A DNA stretch of 64,000 nt from Beroe forskalii (lineage: Eukaryota > Ctenophora > Nuda > Beroida > Beroidae): the NCBI GenBank assembly GCA_011033025.1, contig WFMF01000209.1, positions 231,863 through 295,862 of the forward strand, written 5' to 3'. The notes under the pieces are model-generated. The model did not search any database and was not told the origin of the DNA. It saw only the letters and a program-made list of their open reading frames with translations. This document shows positions 21,260-33,988 of the stretch, one piece after another; positions within the stretch are counted from its first letter, which is position 1, and each line of letters starts with the position of its first letter. The translations under genes were made by a program, and so were the position numbers.

Positions 21260-21547
21260 GAATTCCCCCGGAATTCCCCGGACAACCAATTAGTGCTACT
21301 GTTCAGCGACATGTCATGTGTAACGGTTGGTTAGGGACAATACCCCCTTGACAGATGGTATCGCACTTGAAAACGCAGGCAGTTAAACCTCATCAGTTTA
21401 CTATTGTAAAGTATGATAATGACGTCACTTTGCCCTGTTTGTAGTTAGAGAATTTGCCCTTTGAGCTCAACATATAGCGCTGTACAGGTACTGGTTATAT
21501 GACAGGTAAGCAAGTCTCATTACTGCAGGCGGTGGGGGCGTGTTTAT

Positions 21548-21600
21548 AGGCAGGAGGAAATGACGTCATTATCATAGCTTAGAATGGTGAACTAACACCC
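21548..21600. repeat. CRE-core dispersed repeat
   Basis: GGCAGGAGGAAATGACGTCATTATCATAG-type core followed by AGAATGGTGAACT, matching the middle of family A MITEs without their ends. Confidence 0.6.
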
Positions 21601-21814
21601 TAGAACCATACCCTCTAGTTTTACACGTGTTATATACAAAGTTCACTTCAGCTCACCGTGCCACAGTTCACATGGTAAATAGTCCTGCAAAACATATAAA
21701 TTTATGTTTTATTTTCGTTTTGTGTTTTTTCTTGTAAATGGCTAGCTTAACAAAGTGTTGTGCAGTACGTTGTAATACAGTTTAACAGCCAATTAGTGGC
21801 CGGCTATTAATACA

Positions 21815-21899
21815 CAATAGGCGGGTAGGATGACGTCATTATCATAGTTCAATGTAGTGAGTTGATGACGTAGAACCGCCTATTTCTCTTACGCGTCGT
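21815..21899. mobile_element. Family A MITE between direct repeats
   Basis: ACAATAGGCGGGTAGGATGA ... ACCGCCTATTTCTCTTACGC around a TGACGTCATTATCAT core. About 28 bases beginning TTAGTGGCCGGCTAT occur on each side (21794 and 21900), either a local duplication or a long target duplication. Confidence 0.75.
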
Positions 21900-22442
21900 T
21901 TAGTGGCCGGCTATAAATACACAATAGGAGCATTTGCCTCCACTAGGTATGACCTAGAAAGCTAAAACTTGCTCCTGCGAAAAATAGGCGGGTGATATAC
22001 TGCCAATTAACCTTTTTAAATCGTGAAAATACGTCACTCTAAGTTGCCAATATGTTTTACCAGATCGTCCCATACAGTGTTTTGTGAGACTGAGAGTGAA
22101 CTAAAACTACATCAGGTATTGGACCAGTCTACATCTTGGTGGTAGTCGCAAGGAATTAGGAGATTTTAACCCTATTTATTAGGAGATTTATTGGGAGATT
22201 TTAACCCTAGACAATGAGAGTACCGGCCAGTGTTGAGGAGCTCCTTAATTGGAGATGTGTTTAAATCAGAATTACATCACTATCAGAACATATGGAACTG
22301 GAATAGCTTTTCTTAGGACTTTTTCAGATTTTGGGCACACAGTGACAGCAGTTAAATTTGATACACGTCACTATTTTGACACCACCAGTTCACTGTCTCT
22401 CAAGAATTAAGGGAGATTTGGTCAATTCTGATACTATATTCA

Positions 22443-22592
22443 CCTTTGCATCAGTTGATTCTGACACCAGTTGGCTCTGACATCAGTAGGGTCTGACACC
22501 AGTTGGCTCTGACACCAGTTGATTCTGACATCATTTGATTTTGACACCAGTTGGCTCTGAAATCAGTTGGCTCTGAAATCAGTTGCCTCAAT
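22443..22592 (+). repeat. GTTGGCTCTGACACCA repeats
   Basis: About nine degenerate units related to the COX6A intron satellite, same orientation. Confidence 0.8.
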
Positions 22593-23120
22593 AGTCAATG
22601 CCTCTTATAACCTACATGCACACATTCATAATTCAAGGCAGAAACACCACACATGGCTAATAACTCAATAATATAATAATATTCGCCTAATTGACAGTCA
22701 CATAAAGACCACTTGTTGCAGTATATGGCTATTATATTATGCCCATGCCTTCACAATTCAATAGTGTTCCTCCTACAGGTACAAGAATAAAGTCACCATG
22801 TTATAAATATCCTCATTACAGGCCAAATTATCACCTTCAGGCTTCATCGACATTCTTCTCTGATCGAACAGAGGCATATTGTGAGGGTGTCTTGGTTTTT
22901 TGTCCATAGTACGTTAATGTTACTTGCTGATATAGTTGCCGATCTAAATATTATGTTAACACTGAGTCTGTCATTGCCCAATGAGCTACAATAGCTGAAT
23001 CAAGTTTAAACTATTGATGCCTAGATGAAAAGTAAAGTAGGTACTTAGATTTGGCGTAGAAATTTGTCCATTTATTTTTACTTCTTCAATTCGTGAGTGA
23101 GCGCTCAAGATCCCCACCAG

Positions 23121-23826
23121 AGGTCACTTAACAAAGGGCGCCTGTGTGAGGCAACAAACAGCTGCTTTTTAGTGATTGAGGGGCGTTTCATTGAGGTATC
23201 AAGAGGCGCCTATCTGAGGTTACAAGGGGTGCCTATCTGAGCTATCAAGGGGTGCCTGCATGAGGTATCAAGGGGCGCCTGCATGAGGTATCAAGGGGCG
23301 CCTGCTTGAGGTATCAAGGGGCGCCTGCATGAGGTATCAAAGGGCACATGCATAAGACATCAAGGGGCGCATGCAAAAGACATCAAGGGGCACATGCATG
23401 AGGTATCAAGGGGCGCCTGCATGAGGCATCAAGGGGCACATGCATAAGACATCAAGGGGCGCATGCATGAGGCATCAAGGGGTGCCTGCATGAGGTATCA
23501 AGGGGCGCATGCATAAGACATCAAGGGGCGCCTGCATGAGGCATCAAGGGGTGCCTGCATGAGGTATCAAGGGGTGCCTGCATGAGGTATCAAGGGGCGC
23601 ATGCATAAGACATCAAGGGGCGCCTGCATGAGGCATCAAGGGGTGCCTGCATGAGGTATCAAGGGTGCCTGCATGAGGTTACAAGGGGTGCCTATCTGAG
23701 GCATCACGGCGTGCTTATCTCAGGCAACAAGGGGTGCATATCTGAGGCATAAAGGAGCGCCTGCACGAGGCATAAAGGGTACCTAGATCTGAGGCATAAA
23801 GGGAAGCCAACATGAGATATCAAGAG
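23121..23826 (+). repeat. 23-bp tandem array (core TATCAAGGGGCGCCTGCATG)
   Basis: About 30 units. Two unit types alternate, one with GAGGTATC/GAGGCATC and one with ATAAGACATC, in a repeating order in the middle of the array. The ends are more diverged than the middle. Confidence 0.95.
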
Positions 23827-24354
23827 TTAAGGCAGGAACATTGAAGTAGCCTAGCTGGACGCCTGAGGTGTAAAGTTCACAATCACAGTTTCTATACTAC
23901 AGATGTCATGGCTTCTCTACAGATTAACTTCGGACACACTCAGCTCACTCATTTGTAGGGAATATTCCCATACATTCCAGCATAAAACTATGTACTTACT
24001 ATTTAGTCTCGACACATTACTACTAGAAGCTCACCATTCATCGAATGTTGCACGCGGAGTATAGCCATATGGAAGTGATGTCATTATCATGGTAGTGAAT
24101 GGTTAGTTGATGAGCTGAACCCTATTTTAGTATTTTCTGCTGGAAAAACTTAATATAAATTGAGTGATATATCACATTTGGAATGTGGGTGACCAAGCCA
24201 TTTGGAGTTCAGATAAATGATGATTTTTCACAGCTTTTTATGAAGCACTTAAACGGTTTCTCATGCGTTCCATCATATATCGCTGTAGCAGCTAGCTGCT
24301 GCATATGTAAAGTCATAGAGCCGCGCGCACACCAGACATATGATAGGTGGTTGA

Positions 24355-24402
24355 GAGTGACGTCATTATCATAGTTTAAAGTGGAGAATTGGTGAAGTGG
24401 CA
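24355..24402. repeat. CRE-core dispersed repeat
   Basis: GAGAGTGACGTCATTATCAT then AGTTTAAAGTGGAGAATTGG: the 40-base core shared with family A MITEs. Confidence 0.65.
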
Positions 24403-24523
24403 GCACCTTTCACCATTGCAGGGCATACATATCTACATTCTTTGGGGTACTATAATACCTATAGTTTGTGATTTGTTATTACATTACCGTTACTACTACT
24501 ACTACTACAAGCTATCAGTATCA

Positions 24524-24622
24524 ATATGCGCTCAGAATAAATAGGCGGTCGCAATGACGTCATTTGCATTGCACGCACTGCCAAATTGTTGAAAATAACC
24601 GCCTATTTTTCGTGCACGGGGT
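24524..24622. mobile_element. Family A2 MITE
   Basis: ATATGCGCTCAGAATAAATA left block, AATGACGTCATTTGCATTG centre and TTTCGTGCACGGGGTATA right block, nearly identical to 21158-21259. Confidence 0.8.
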
Positions 24623-24956
24623 ATAGATAAATATAATGAAATAATATAGATGTGTAGACGCTGTCTAATAACGAGCTGCGTGTTTTTCTTGTGTTTTTAT
24701 AATTCCTTCTGCTTTTCAGTAGGATATATATTAGTTATTACATATATTATTATTTTTCTTGTGAATATGTATTTATAAAATTAATAATATATTGTGGATT
24801 CCCCGAGCGAATGTCGACACATTTTTCATATAACAATGTACCTACAAATATATACCGCGCGTGTGAAAACAGGCACCGCGTGACATCATGACGTCACCAT
24901 TCTAAACCATGATAATGACGTCAAGCTCAAGCGCCTAATCAGTAGCTGCAGTAGCT

Positions 24957-25123
24957 TTAATCCAAGCTAATTAGTGTTTCCTGCACCAAGTAAACCACGC
25001 TTCAGTTAAAACTTATATTACTCCCACTGTTTAATAACAGTAGGAGTAATATAGGTTTTAACTAAAGTGTGGTTTATACTTATTGTGGCTTGCTTGCAGG
25101 AAACTCTAATTAGTTTGGATTAA
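24957..25123. mobile_element. Hairpin MITE with TTAA ends
   Basis: Almost the whole 167 bases fold on themselves: TTAATCCAAGCTAATTAG at the left mirrors CTAATTAGTTTGGATTAA at the right, with matching inner arms (AACTTATATTACTCC and GGAGTAATATAGGTT). TTAA at both ends suits a TTAA target site, though the transposon family cannot be named. Confidence 0.8.
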
Positions 25124-25675
25124 CTTTTCTCTCCTTGGGCTTTCTTCTAATAAAGCAACCGGTTGCTGCAGAACAAAAGTTCTCCATTTGTTTATTCATT
25201 TGATTATTTTGGTTGATATTGCTTTGTTCAGGCCATATTGCTAACATCTATCTTCATTTGATATTATCAGTTTCAGTTATCAATTTGTTAGACGAAGTGT
25301 CATGTCAATGGAAACATGGGTAATGGGAAACGGGTCAAACATGGTTCGTAATAAAGTCCAAACATCAGTACTACGCCACTACGGTTATAAGCACCTCAAT
25401 TTCAAATGAAGGGGTAGAAATTATGAAATTCAGACATACAACTATAGAACTTAAAATTCAGGCATACGGGCAGCGATTAGAATACAACATAGGGGTAATA
25501 AACCTATCAAATCCTAACATAGGTAGGTAGGTAGGTACAAGTTGAACAAATTGCGTTTCTCAACACAACCCAGATTACAAAATTGAGTAATTTCTCGAAT
25601 TCTTTCCCCGCAGGTGAAACATTCTCCTTAGGCAGATCCCTGTCCTGCAATAGTTTAGGCGGAATCCTTACTATA

Positions 25676-25764
25676 CCCCGCGCTCGTTAAATAGGCGCTT
25701 CAACATCATCAACTTACTATTTTGTGCTATGATAATGACGTTTTCAACCGCCTATTTCTCGTGG
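25676..25764. mobile_element. Family A MITE
   Basis: CCCCGCGCTCGTTAAATAGG and CCGCCTATTTCTCGTGG ends around a CTATGATAATGACGTTTTC core, in inverted order relative to 21815. Confidence 0.75.
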
Positions 25765-27375
25765 AAATCCTTACAAGCCAACACGAAGCCCACCCCACCA
25801 GGTGTCATGATTACTTTCTCCCAGGGATATTTTGTTTTTAAACGCTCCTCCTCGTCGAGGCAGATATATGTTTGCTTTTCTCTCATTCCGACACATGCAC
25901 GTTTGCTGAATATTTGATCTATTTTTAATTTTTGAAAAAAATCTTTATTTTATTTATGTGATTCAAAAAAAAAGTTTGAAGTCCTATTTATCTTAAGGTC
26001 GACATCAAGCCAGCAACTAGCGAGGTAGGTAAGATTTCTCATGAAAGTTAAACATTGTTCAGAAGAGATTATTCAGAAAGTTTACACAAAAAACTATAAT
26101 TTTCAAAAGTGTCAGTGTCATTGCTTCATTGACCCCGAACATACGAGACTGAGAAAGTCACATAAAAATTACAGGCATAGTTACCCACAACTGCAAGTGT
26201 AATGGCGTGTTTAACCTTCAACTGCCATGACTTCATTTGTGTTTCGGGCGGAATAAATAATCCAGAAAGTTAATAATCTTGCTGTCAACCTCATATTATT
26301 AGATTATTCTTATTTCTTATTTTCCTTGCTTTATGGTGTTTGATAAGAAAATCGAATTTTTTTATGATATGCTATTTGGATATTGACTTAAAATAGGGAT
26401 TTTACGTCACTAAATAATGCCTTACGACTGCTGCAGACCGCCACAACCAAATCCTTTCTTCTTTTTGGGAAAATTAATCAATATATTATTTTTATTTGCC
26501 TAGCATAATTGTGTTAGATAAGAAAATCGTGAAAAGTGCTGTCAAGAAGGGATGTGATGAATGGTTGATGATAATCCATAATCCTCTTTAAGTGAGTGTT
26601 AAAACGGTTGAGGATCACGTAGGTATGTTTACCTCTTCTTTATCTCTTCTTCTTTAAAGAAGAAGACATTTCTTCATTTCTTCTTATTTAGACTTCTTTA
26701 TTTCTTCATTAGTCAAGTACCTACCTACAGCCGATGAACAATATGAAATTGAAGGTAGGTTACAAATTATTAAATTTAGAAAAAAAAATCAATTTGAGGA
26801 AGTACTCAAGTTTGGATTTAGACAAGATTTTGATAAATGAACCAAATGGTTGCGTACATTGTATTGTCTAATTGCGGGCAATAAACATATGCGAGATGAC
26901 GAAATGTAAATAAATTGAATTAAGTAAATCGAATTATGAAGATAGATACACGACAATCCTTGTGCTCTGTCTTTCCATACCTCGCGTCATTACATCATTA
27001 TTTTACTTTTCGTTTCGAGACATATATTCGTTTCGAGACATAATTTCGGTTTACAACCAAACCTCTGCGAATATGCGACTTTTCCTGATTCTCTTCCGGC
27101 AGATTGCATCATTTTTTTACAATTCGTGCGAAAGTATACCATAATTTGGACCAGTTTTTGAATAAACCCTTTTCGTTTCTAGAATGATTTTCTTTTTAGA
27201 GTTGAGCCGTAATTATTCATAACCTTCCTTAGTTCTCGTTTTGATGATTTGAGATTTTGTGACCTTCTCATCTTTCACTCATAGGAATAGGATAAAACTA
27301 TCCAAACTGCTATCAGTTAGCGATGTACCTAACTATCTCTATTCATGCATTTCTATAATTGGATTTCATAAACAC
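25765..27375. other. AT-rich stretch, no gene seen
   Basis: Contains only short open frames and poly-A or poly-T runs. A TTCTTCTTTAAAGAAGAAG palindrome lies at 26643-26670. Confidence 0.4.
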
Positions 27376-27495
27376 TCGTCGCACGATCCCATCGGGACCA
27401 TTTTGCAGCCGAGGGATTTATCCGGTTTAGACCTGCGGCCCCAATTAGGGCGAGGGTCTAAATTCCATTATCATTATGGACCCGATCAGGTAAGT
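27376..27495. repeat. Dispersed repeat shared with 62905-63000
   Basis: GGGACCATTTTGCAGCCGAG ... TCCGGTTTAGACC ... GGGCGAGGGTCTAAA ... GGACCCGATCAGG here, and the same blocks in reverse complement at 62905-63000. The 82-codon frame across it is therefore not trusted. Confidence 0.6.
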
Positions 27496-28174
27496 GTCTA
27501 TGCATGATAGACACCAATGAAAACATCAGAGGGTTCAATAATTGTGATATCCTGATTCCTGTAATATCAACTTATCTAAAGCCATCTGGCACAGTGAGTG
27601 ATATAAGTGTAGCTGCTCTTTAGGTGTGTTAACGCCACTAAGTAAACGCCACTAAGTGACACTAAGTAAAAGCCACTAAGTGACCACTCTGGAGCATGAT
27701 AACCACCTCACTAGGAACCAACTACCATCCAAAGGTAGGAGTATCGTTATAAATCATTATCAGCTGTAGTACAATACAATCAAGGAAGGTCATGGACAAT
27801 ATATTACGAGTAACAGGTAATAATTTGACACTGCCATTATCTAGTTTTGGCGCCGTACCTGGCTCATTTTATGGGGCCTACAAGTGTAATTAAATATCAG
27901 TATACACCACTACTTTTACTGTATTTGTGTAACAATTTCCTTATTTTTCGTGATTTATGTCTTCATACGAAATATACAGTGCAGTTTTTGTTGTTGGTAC
28001 TATTTTTTCAATTTTAAGTTTTGGAAACGTCGATTCGAATTTCTGAGGAATAAATAACCTTCTGCTGATTTGATTTTTTAATTTTTCATCAAATTGGTTC
28101 AAATTTTTGAACTGAAAGAGCTCAGGGAATACGCCCGAATATCCGCCGTCACTACCAAACTCCCAAGTGGTGAG

Positions 28175-28216
28175 TTGATGACGTCACTATCATAGCGCAT
28201 AGTGGTGAGTTGATGA
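28175..28216. repeat. CRE-core dispersed repeat
   Basis: GATGACGTCACTATCATAGC followed by ATAGTGGTGAGTTGATGACA. Confidence 0.65.
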
Positions 28217-28361
28217 CACCGAACACTTCGTATGTAATTCCGTGGGTGTCGCTTACTGGTACACAGCACTGACAGATGAAGAAAGAAGCTGTCAGCTGTC
28301 TCCTAATTACAATCTCCATTAAAAAGCACATTCCTACGTGTTTCTCACAGAAAATAGGGGA

Positions 28362-28408
28362 ATTACGTCACCAACTCATCATTCTAAACCATGATAATGA
28401 CGTTATCT
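28362..28408. repeat. CRE-core dispersed repeat, inverted
   Basis: TTACGTCACCAACTCATC then TAAACCATGATAATGACG, the reverse complement of the core at 30252. Confidence 0.65.
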
Positions 28409-28936
28409 GTAGAAAGCTAGGAGGCATTTTGTGCGCGCGCAATCAGCGAAATATACGCAGCTTCCTGAGAAATTGTAATTTGCATTGTTGGAACTAATTA
28501 TTATTTTCTGTATATATATCAGAGACTTGAATTAGGAGATATATATAATAATACAAATTAAATAATATAATGAATTTCTTTGGCACAAATATATACATGA
28601 CATTTAATTAGAAATAGTACGGAGTTGTCTGATATATATTTATAACTTCTAATTTCGGAAGGTGTGCAATGTATGCAGTATAGAATATTGCAATAGGTGT
28701 AATAACACGACACACACGTGCAGTATATTCCCTGCAATATTTAATCAATTCCACATTCAAAACCCTGATAATGACGTCACACTCACTCTAATCCGTGCAC
28801 ACAGTATATTGAACTCTGTATGGAAGCCCTGAAAGTCAGACTAGCTAAACTCACTTCATATTTCACTGCGAATGATAGGTATTCAGGCCTGGTGGAGGAT
28901 TACAGGATTCCAGGAGATGACTCTGCATATAGTTTA

Positions 28937-29052
28937 CCCACAGGCCCAACTCCATTTGACATTGGCCAATCAGCGCGCGAGTTGACTGCAAACTCGGTCG
29001 CTGATTGGTCCATGTCTCGACGATTTTGCGATCCTATGGGAAAGCTGAGTAT
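28937..29052. mobile_element. CCAAT-hairpin repeat
   Basis: CCAATCAGCGCGCGAGTT and AACTCGGTCGCTGATTGG form inverted CCAAT boxes 44 bases across (28966-29009), followed by TCTCGACGATTTTGCGATCC. A near-identical copy is at 33989-34097; related copies are at 60638, 61318 and 63896. The 109-codon frame covering it is judged spurious. Confidence 0.75.
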
Positions 29053-29142
29053 AGTATGCATGGAAGCCACCCAACTAGATCTGAGACTCTCTGAGCAGCT
29101 GATAATATATAACTGTTGTGAAGGACGAGATGGCGGCGGGAA

Positions 29143-29188
29143 TATATGACGTCATTATCAGGGAACAGAGTGGTGAAGTTAGGAGTCC
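29143..29188. repeat. CRE-core dispersed repeat
   Basis: ATATGACGTCATTATCAGGG then AGAGTGGTGAAGT. Confidence 0.6.
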
Positions 29189-29199
29189 AACCTGCCTAC

Positions 29200-31450
29200 A
29201 AATAATGATCGACACTTTGGTACATAGTAAATTGCGATTACATTTCATGGTCAGGATTTGAATTTGGATATATTCGTTTGAGGTCTGTCCGTTGTGAAAG
29301 GAGAATTTGATCTATGTGTATCTTTATAGTTGAACAATTTCATTATTTTGGACACAATCTCGCAGCAATCTGTTCTGCTTTAGGGGAAGTAACAGGAAAG
29401 CTTGCAAAACGCATTTGTATTTTTGCTTTTGCGATTATTTTGGGAAAGATGTTTAGTTGGAGCAAACAAAAACAAAAAAAGAATCAGCGTTTGGTCATTA
29501 AACTATTAAAGTTTCCTGAGAATTTGTTTGAGAATTCTTTGACCTAAAAGATCCTTATTTCACTCGTTTTACGAAATTACTCCAGGTATTATTCTAACAT
29601 TTTCTCGTAATTACTTAAACTGGAACGAAGCATGAAAATGCCACTTTCCCTAATTGGATCCCCGCTAGTTCCAAGTTCCTATGGCTTCCAGCTGTCACAC
29701 TCACATTAAATTTCAACCCTGGAACTAGGCTGGTCGGAAGTAACACTTATCTCATTTCAAAGAGTCCTAAATTAGCAGAAACTTTGTTACGTTTATGTGC
29801 GTTATATTACAAATGTGATTACGTTATTTCACGTGTTATTGTGGTAACGTTAGCTTTTACTATATGTTCATGCAATTCATGGCTAATTGGCTTAAACTAC
29901 GAGTTTACTGCAAATTATACTAACTTAGACCAGTTGAAAATGGGTTACATTTCAACAGTATGACTGATGCAGAAAACATAAACAAATGCAGCAACTTCTC
30001 TACTTTCGGCATCGGCAGTAACGAATTGGAATTATAAAAATATCATTTTTTTGTTAAAAATCTAATTGAGTAATTGATACGCCTTCAAATTGTTTAGATT
30101 TCCGAGATATTTGCCCTGCGTTCGCATCCTCTGAACATTTAATGGAATTAGTCGCACGTGAAATAGTCACGGAAAAGCTCCACTTCACGCCACCAGGGGC
30201 TTCTCTTGCTGACAGTAGCCGATATATACTAAGTGGAAGTGGTATGTGTTGAGAGTGACGTCATTATCATGGTTTAACGTGCTGAGTTAGTGACGAAACA
30301 AAGTCTGTGTTTTCGTACCTACTTCACCTATATATCCGATACAATGTAACGTAGAGATATATAAATAATTTGTTGCAATGTTACACGATATAATATGCTG
30401 ATTTGAGGTGGCTTCCCGCACAAAATTAACTGCGAATATATAAATTAAATAACGAAAAATTACCGTATCCAGATAAGTTATAGAAAGTTGTGAAACTGAA
30501 TTCAGCTGGCTTATTACAGGCGGCTCGTGCCTTGTTTTTTATTTACAAAAAGTAGTAGTAGTTATAGTAGTACTCGTGCGAAAGCTTTAGCTTTTTCTTT
30601 TTAGTTTTCTGGTCATCGATAATATTGTATTTGGCGAGTTTGAGAGGTTAACATGGACACAAATATTGGAACCATTGAGTTTTGTTCCCTTCTTTCGTAC
30701 GTGTTTTGCCAAAATTGACAGGAATTTATTTTAAATTTGAACCTAATACGAGAATATGCTAACTTCTTCATATATATTAAGAAATCTTAGTCAGTTGCTG
30801 AGCTCTAGACGATGTCTAAAATAGAGTTTATCTCAAGTATTCTATAGATCTTAGCACTTTAGCACATTTAATGGACTTCTGTCCAGTCTGAATGTCGGTG
30901 GTCTAGCCAAACATACATAATTTATTAATAATATTCAAATTATAATCTGTTAATATATTATATATCTTACTCCGCCTATATTCTCAGATTGTACATCTGG
31001 AAACCATATCAGAATGTCATCAGGAGGTCACGTGTTTTGCACGGGGTTTAGACGTGTAGAATGTCCAGTTTAAGACAATATGTCCAACACTCCAACATAC
31101 GCGGACTAGATGTGTTGTCTTATGTTCAATGTTCATTGTTGTCTTAGTGAATCTCATAGTTGCTATAACGATGCTTTGAGTGCCTTAATTAGGTAGGTAG
31201 TGCCTTTATTAGGTAGGTAGTGCCTTAATAATATAAGGTGTCAAAAATCGCAATAACAGTATCAGAATGTGGGGTTTCGGGTTGATATGGTTGATGCCAA
31301 ATATCGGTTCAACGCGTTGTTCCTTTTCCGTGTGCAATACTTACTCCAAATTCTCCCAGTTTCGGATAACGTCTAGTGTCTAGGTCTGAGCAGGAGACGA
31401 AGAACTTAGCAACACGACGTGTGATAAGATACCACAGATCAGTCCGTCGT
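29200..31450. other. No gene seen
   Basis: AT-rich; contains another CRE core at 30252-30296 (GTGACGTCATTATCATGG then TTAACGTGCTGAGTTAGTG). A 77-codon frame at 29314 has no recognisable features. Confidence 0.4.
30252..30296. repeat. CRE-core dispersed repeat
   Basis: The best full match to the core: GTGACGTCATTATCATGG, then a TGAGTTAGTGACG end. Confidence 0.65.
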
Positions 31451-31605
31451 ATGTGTTTGTGCACAAGCGTCGATCGAAAGATCTGTCGATAAAACACGCA
31501 AATAACAGTGCGCGCGCCATGCTGTAATTTGTTTTTCATTGAATTTGAGTTGAAATTTGCACGTTCTTTCGAAGATCTTCCGATCCACACATGTGCACAC
31601 ATATG
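31451..31605. mobile_element. MITE-like element with GTGCACAAGCGTCGATCG ends
   Basis: The left end GTGCACAAG..CGATCGAAAGATC mirrors GATCTTCCGATCCACACATG at the right. Diverged copies lie at 59993-60145, partly at 62405-62475 and possibly at 14446-14560. Confidence 0.6.
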
Positions 31606-31794
31606 GGCAAGGCACAGGTTGTCACACGTGCAACGTCTGCTATCTGTCTAGTGTCTGTTTCCAGTTTTCTGTAAGAGTTTCATCGGGAGATATACATAGA
31701 ATAAATATCACAATCCGAAAACAGAACACTGCTATCAGAGAAAATAAAAAATAGGAACGCCCAATGTGACGTGATGAGAGGTGATGCCGAGGTG

Positions 31795-32095
31795 GGGATC
31801 GGAAATGGAGTGGTGTCAGACCGGAGTGGTGTCAGAGTGGTGTCAGAAGGGAGTGGTGTCATAGCGGAGTGGTGTCACAGTGGTGTCAGAGCGAAGTGGT
31901 GTCACAGTGGTGACAGAGCGAAGTGGTGTCAGAGCGAAGTGGTGTCAGAGTTGTGTCAGATCGGAGTGATGTCAGAGTGGAGTAATGTCAGCTAGAAGTG
32001 GTGTCAGAGTGGAGTGGTGTCAGAGTGAAGTGGTGTCAGAGTGGAGTAATGTCAGAGTGGAGTAATGTCAGCTAGAAGTGATGTCGGAGTGAGCA
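31795..32095 (-). repeat. GTGGTGTCAGAGTGGA satellite (antisense to the COX6A intron array)
   Basis: About 20 units of GTGGTGTCAGAGTGGA, the reverse complement of the CACTCTGACACCAC repeat in COX6A intron 2. Confidence 0.9.
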
Positions 32096-32923
32096 AGGTA
32101 TTGTGGTGTTAGACTATCAGAGTGGATAATACAGTCCGAGTAGAAAACTTTCAAAGAAATAATCCATTATAGAATATAGTCTTATCCTTCATGCATATTG
32201 CATAAACATTGCATTTCCTTATAGTCGCGTATGCGGTTTCCAAAACAAATGAGGCTTTGTAAACAAATGGGGTTTTGTAAACAAATGCTTTTCTCGAAAC
32301 CAAAACTTAAAATTGTATTGCGAGTGTCGCGACATAGTAACCACGATACCATTGCATGGTTTCCTATTGTATCATTCTCTCCCAAGGTTCTTACTCCCAA
32401 CCGTTTACTGTGGCTAGCAAATCACTTGGAATCAGGAATAAAAAGCCTAAAACAAGGCTAAAACGGATATATTTGTCCTATAATTTATGCTATTCATGAA
32501 TAATTATGCGTAGGGTTAGATCATCTGTCCAAGCGTAAAAATTGTCTCTAATGATCCCTATTTAAGAGCTGCGTTTGTAAAATTTCACTTTAATTACTTA
32601 ATTGTTTAAAAATCACCCCTAAGCTATATGGCTTTCGATTAGTACACATAAATTTAAAAATACACTGAGATTCCAAAACACCGTCTCTCGATAACGCCAC
32701 TAACTGCGAAAACGGTAAATTTTCATGGACATCAATAAAACATTTACTTGCGTTTTAGGAAGGTGAGTTTCTATAGATCTCATACATTTCCTAAAGTAAA
32801 ATCTACTCGCTATAATATCTAATTGTTTGCTGATAAAGAGACACGCGGAAAGAAGGAGAGAGGGGAGATGGGTTAGATAAAATATAGACATGTCATATTT
32901 CCCTGACTAATGGTTGTTGAATA

Positions 32924-32941
32924 TATATATATATATATATG
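32924..32941. repeat. (AT)n microsatellite
   Basis: About nine AT dinucleotides. Confidence 0.9.
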
Positions 32942-32980
32942 GAGTACTTTTATCTCCACAACTACCTTGTAAACCACACT

Positions 32981-33085
32981 ATACGCCGCGCGTGAGAAAT
33001 AGGCGGATAAGATGACGTCATTATCATATGATTATGTTGTGAGTTGATGACGTTGAACCGCGTATTATTCGCGCGCGGGCTATAG
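32981..33085. mobile_element. Family A MITE
   Basis: ACGCCGCGCGTGAGAAATAG left and GCGCGCGGGCTAT right; core GATGACGTCATTATCATATG then GTGAGTTGATGACGTTGAAC. This copy carries the complete core with both GACG half-sites. Confidence 0.8.
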
Positions 33086-33712
33086 TAGAGCTTTGCTCGT
33101 ATCTCGGGCGATATAAATTGTGTGTGTTTCAGAAATATATTTTATCTTGCGACCGATCACGATCAAGGATAGGTTTTTCAGTGTGATGTCATCATCATGC
33201 GTTATCATGGTGTTTTGATGAAGTTGAAATGGCTGTTTTATTGCGCGGCATTAGCTCTTCAAATATATATGGTCTTGAATACGATGCACTGATAGAAGCA
33301 TATTTTTATTTTATTAGTCCTACGGAGAGTAACATTTTCCTTGTTCCTATGTTTTCAGAATCATAAAAACATAAATGTTCTTTCTTATTCCGCTTTTTTA
33401 TTTGTTCTCAGCTTCGTGAATTCGTCTAATCTCTTTGTATGCCCAGTGATTTGGCATCGGATCATTTCTATATATGTCATTTGGAATGCTCAAATGCTGG
33501 CATCATTTTGTTATTCAAAACAGCATATTAAAGATTCCTTTTCTGAGCATTCGCCAATACCATAACCCAAAATTTACTCTAACAGTCCACTCAAAAGTTC
33601 ACTCCAAAAGTTCACTCCAATTTCACAAAAAGCTCATTCAATCCACACCCCAAATTTCAATATTAGTTCACTCATTTATGTATTTTTTGGATGGGGATGT
33701 TTGATATGAGTT

Positions 33713-33873
33713 TTGAACCGTAGTTCCAAGAAATTTCTATTCACACTTTTTGCCACAAAATTAAACTGCGTTCAATGGAAGCATTAAAGAGTTTCAAAAC
33801 CTCTTTAGAGCGCAGTTTTATTTTGTCACAAAAATGCGAATCAAAACTTCTAGGAACTATATTAACGGTTCAA
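33713..33873. mobile_element. Palindromic MITE with TTGAACCG ends
   Basis: TTGAACCGTAGTTCC mirrors GGAACTATATTAACGGTTCAA, and the inner arms (ACAAAATTAAACTGCG and CGCAGTTTTATTTTGT) pair as well, so most of the 161 bases fold into one hairpin. Confidence 0.75.
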
Positions 33874-33988
33874 AAATACATCCAAGGTTTACTCAATTAA
33901 AATAATTCCTCTGGATGTTCAAGCTAAGTTCACCTAAAACCCGCTCGACATCTCGGATAGCTATAATGTCTTCGGCGTATTAGTTTCC

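Noticed and set aside
23121..23826. CRISPR-like array
   Set aside because: Units are contiguous with no unique spacers, and the DNA is clearly eukaryotic.
28820..29149. Plus-strand frame of 109 codons
   Set aside because: Its second half is the CCAAT-hairpin repeat and the end is a CRE core.
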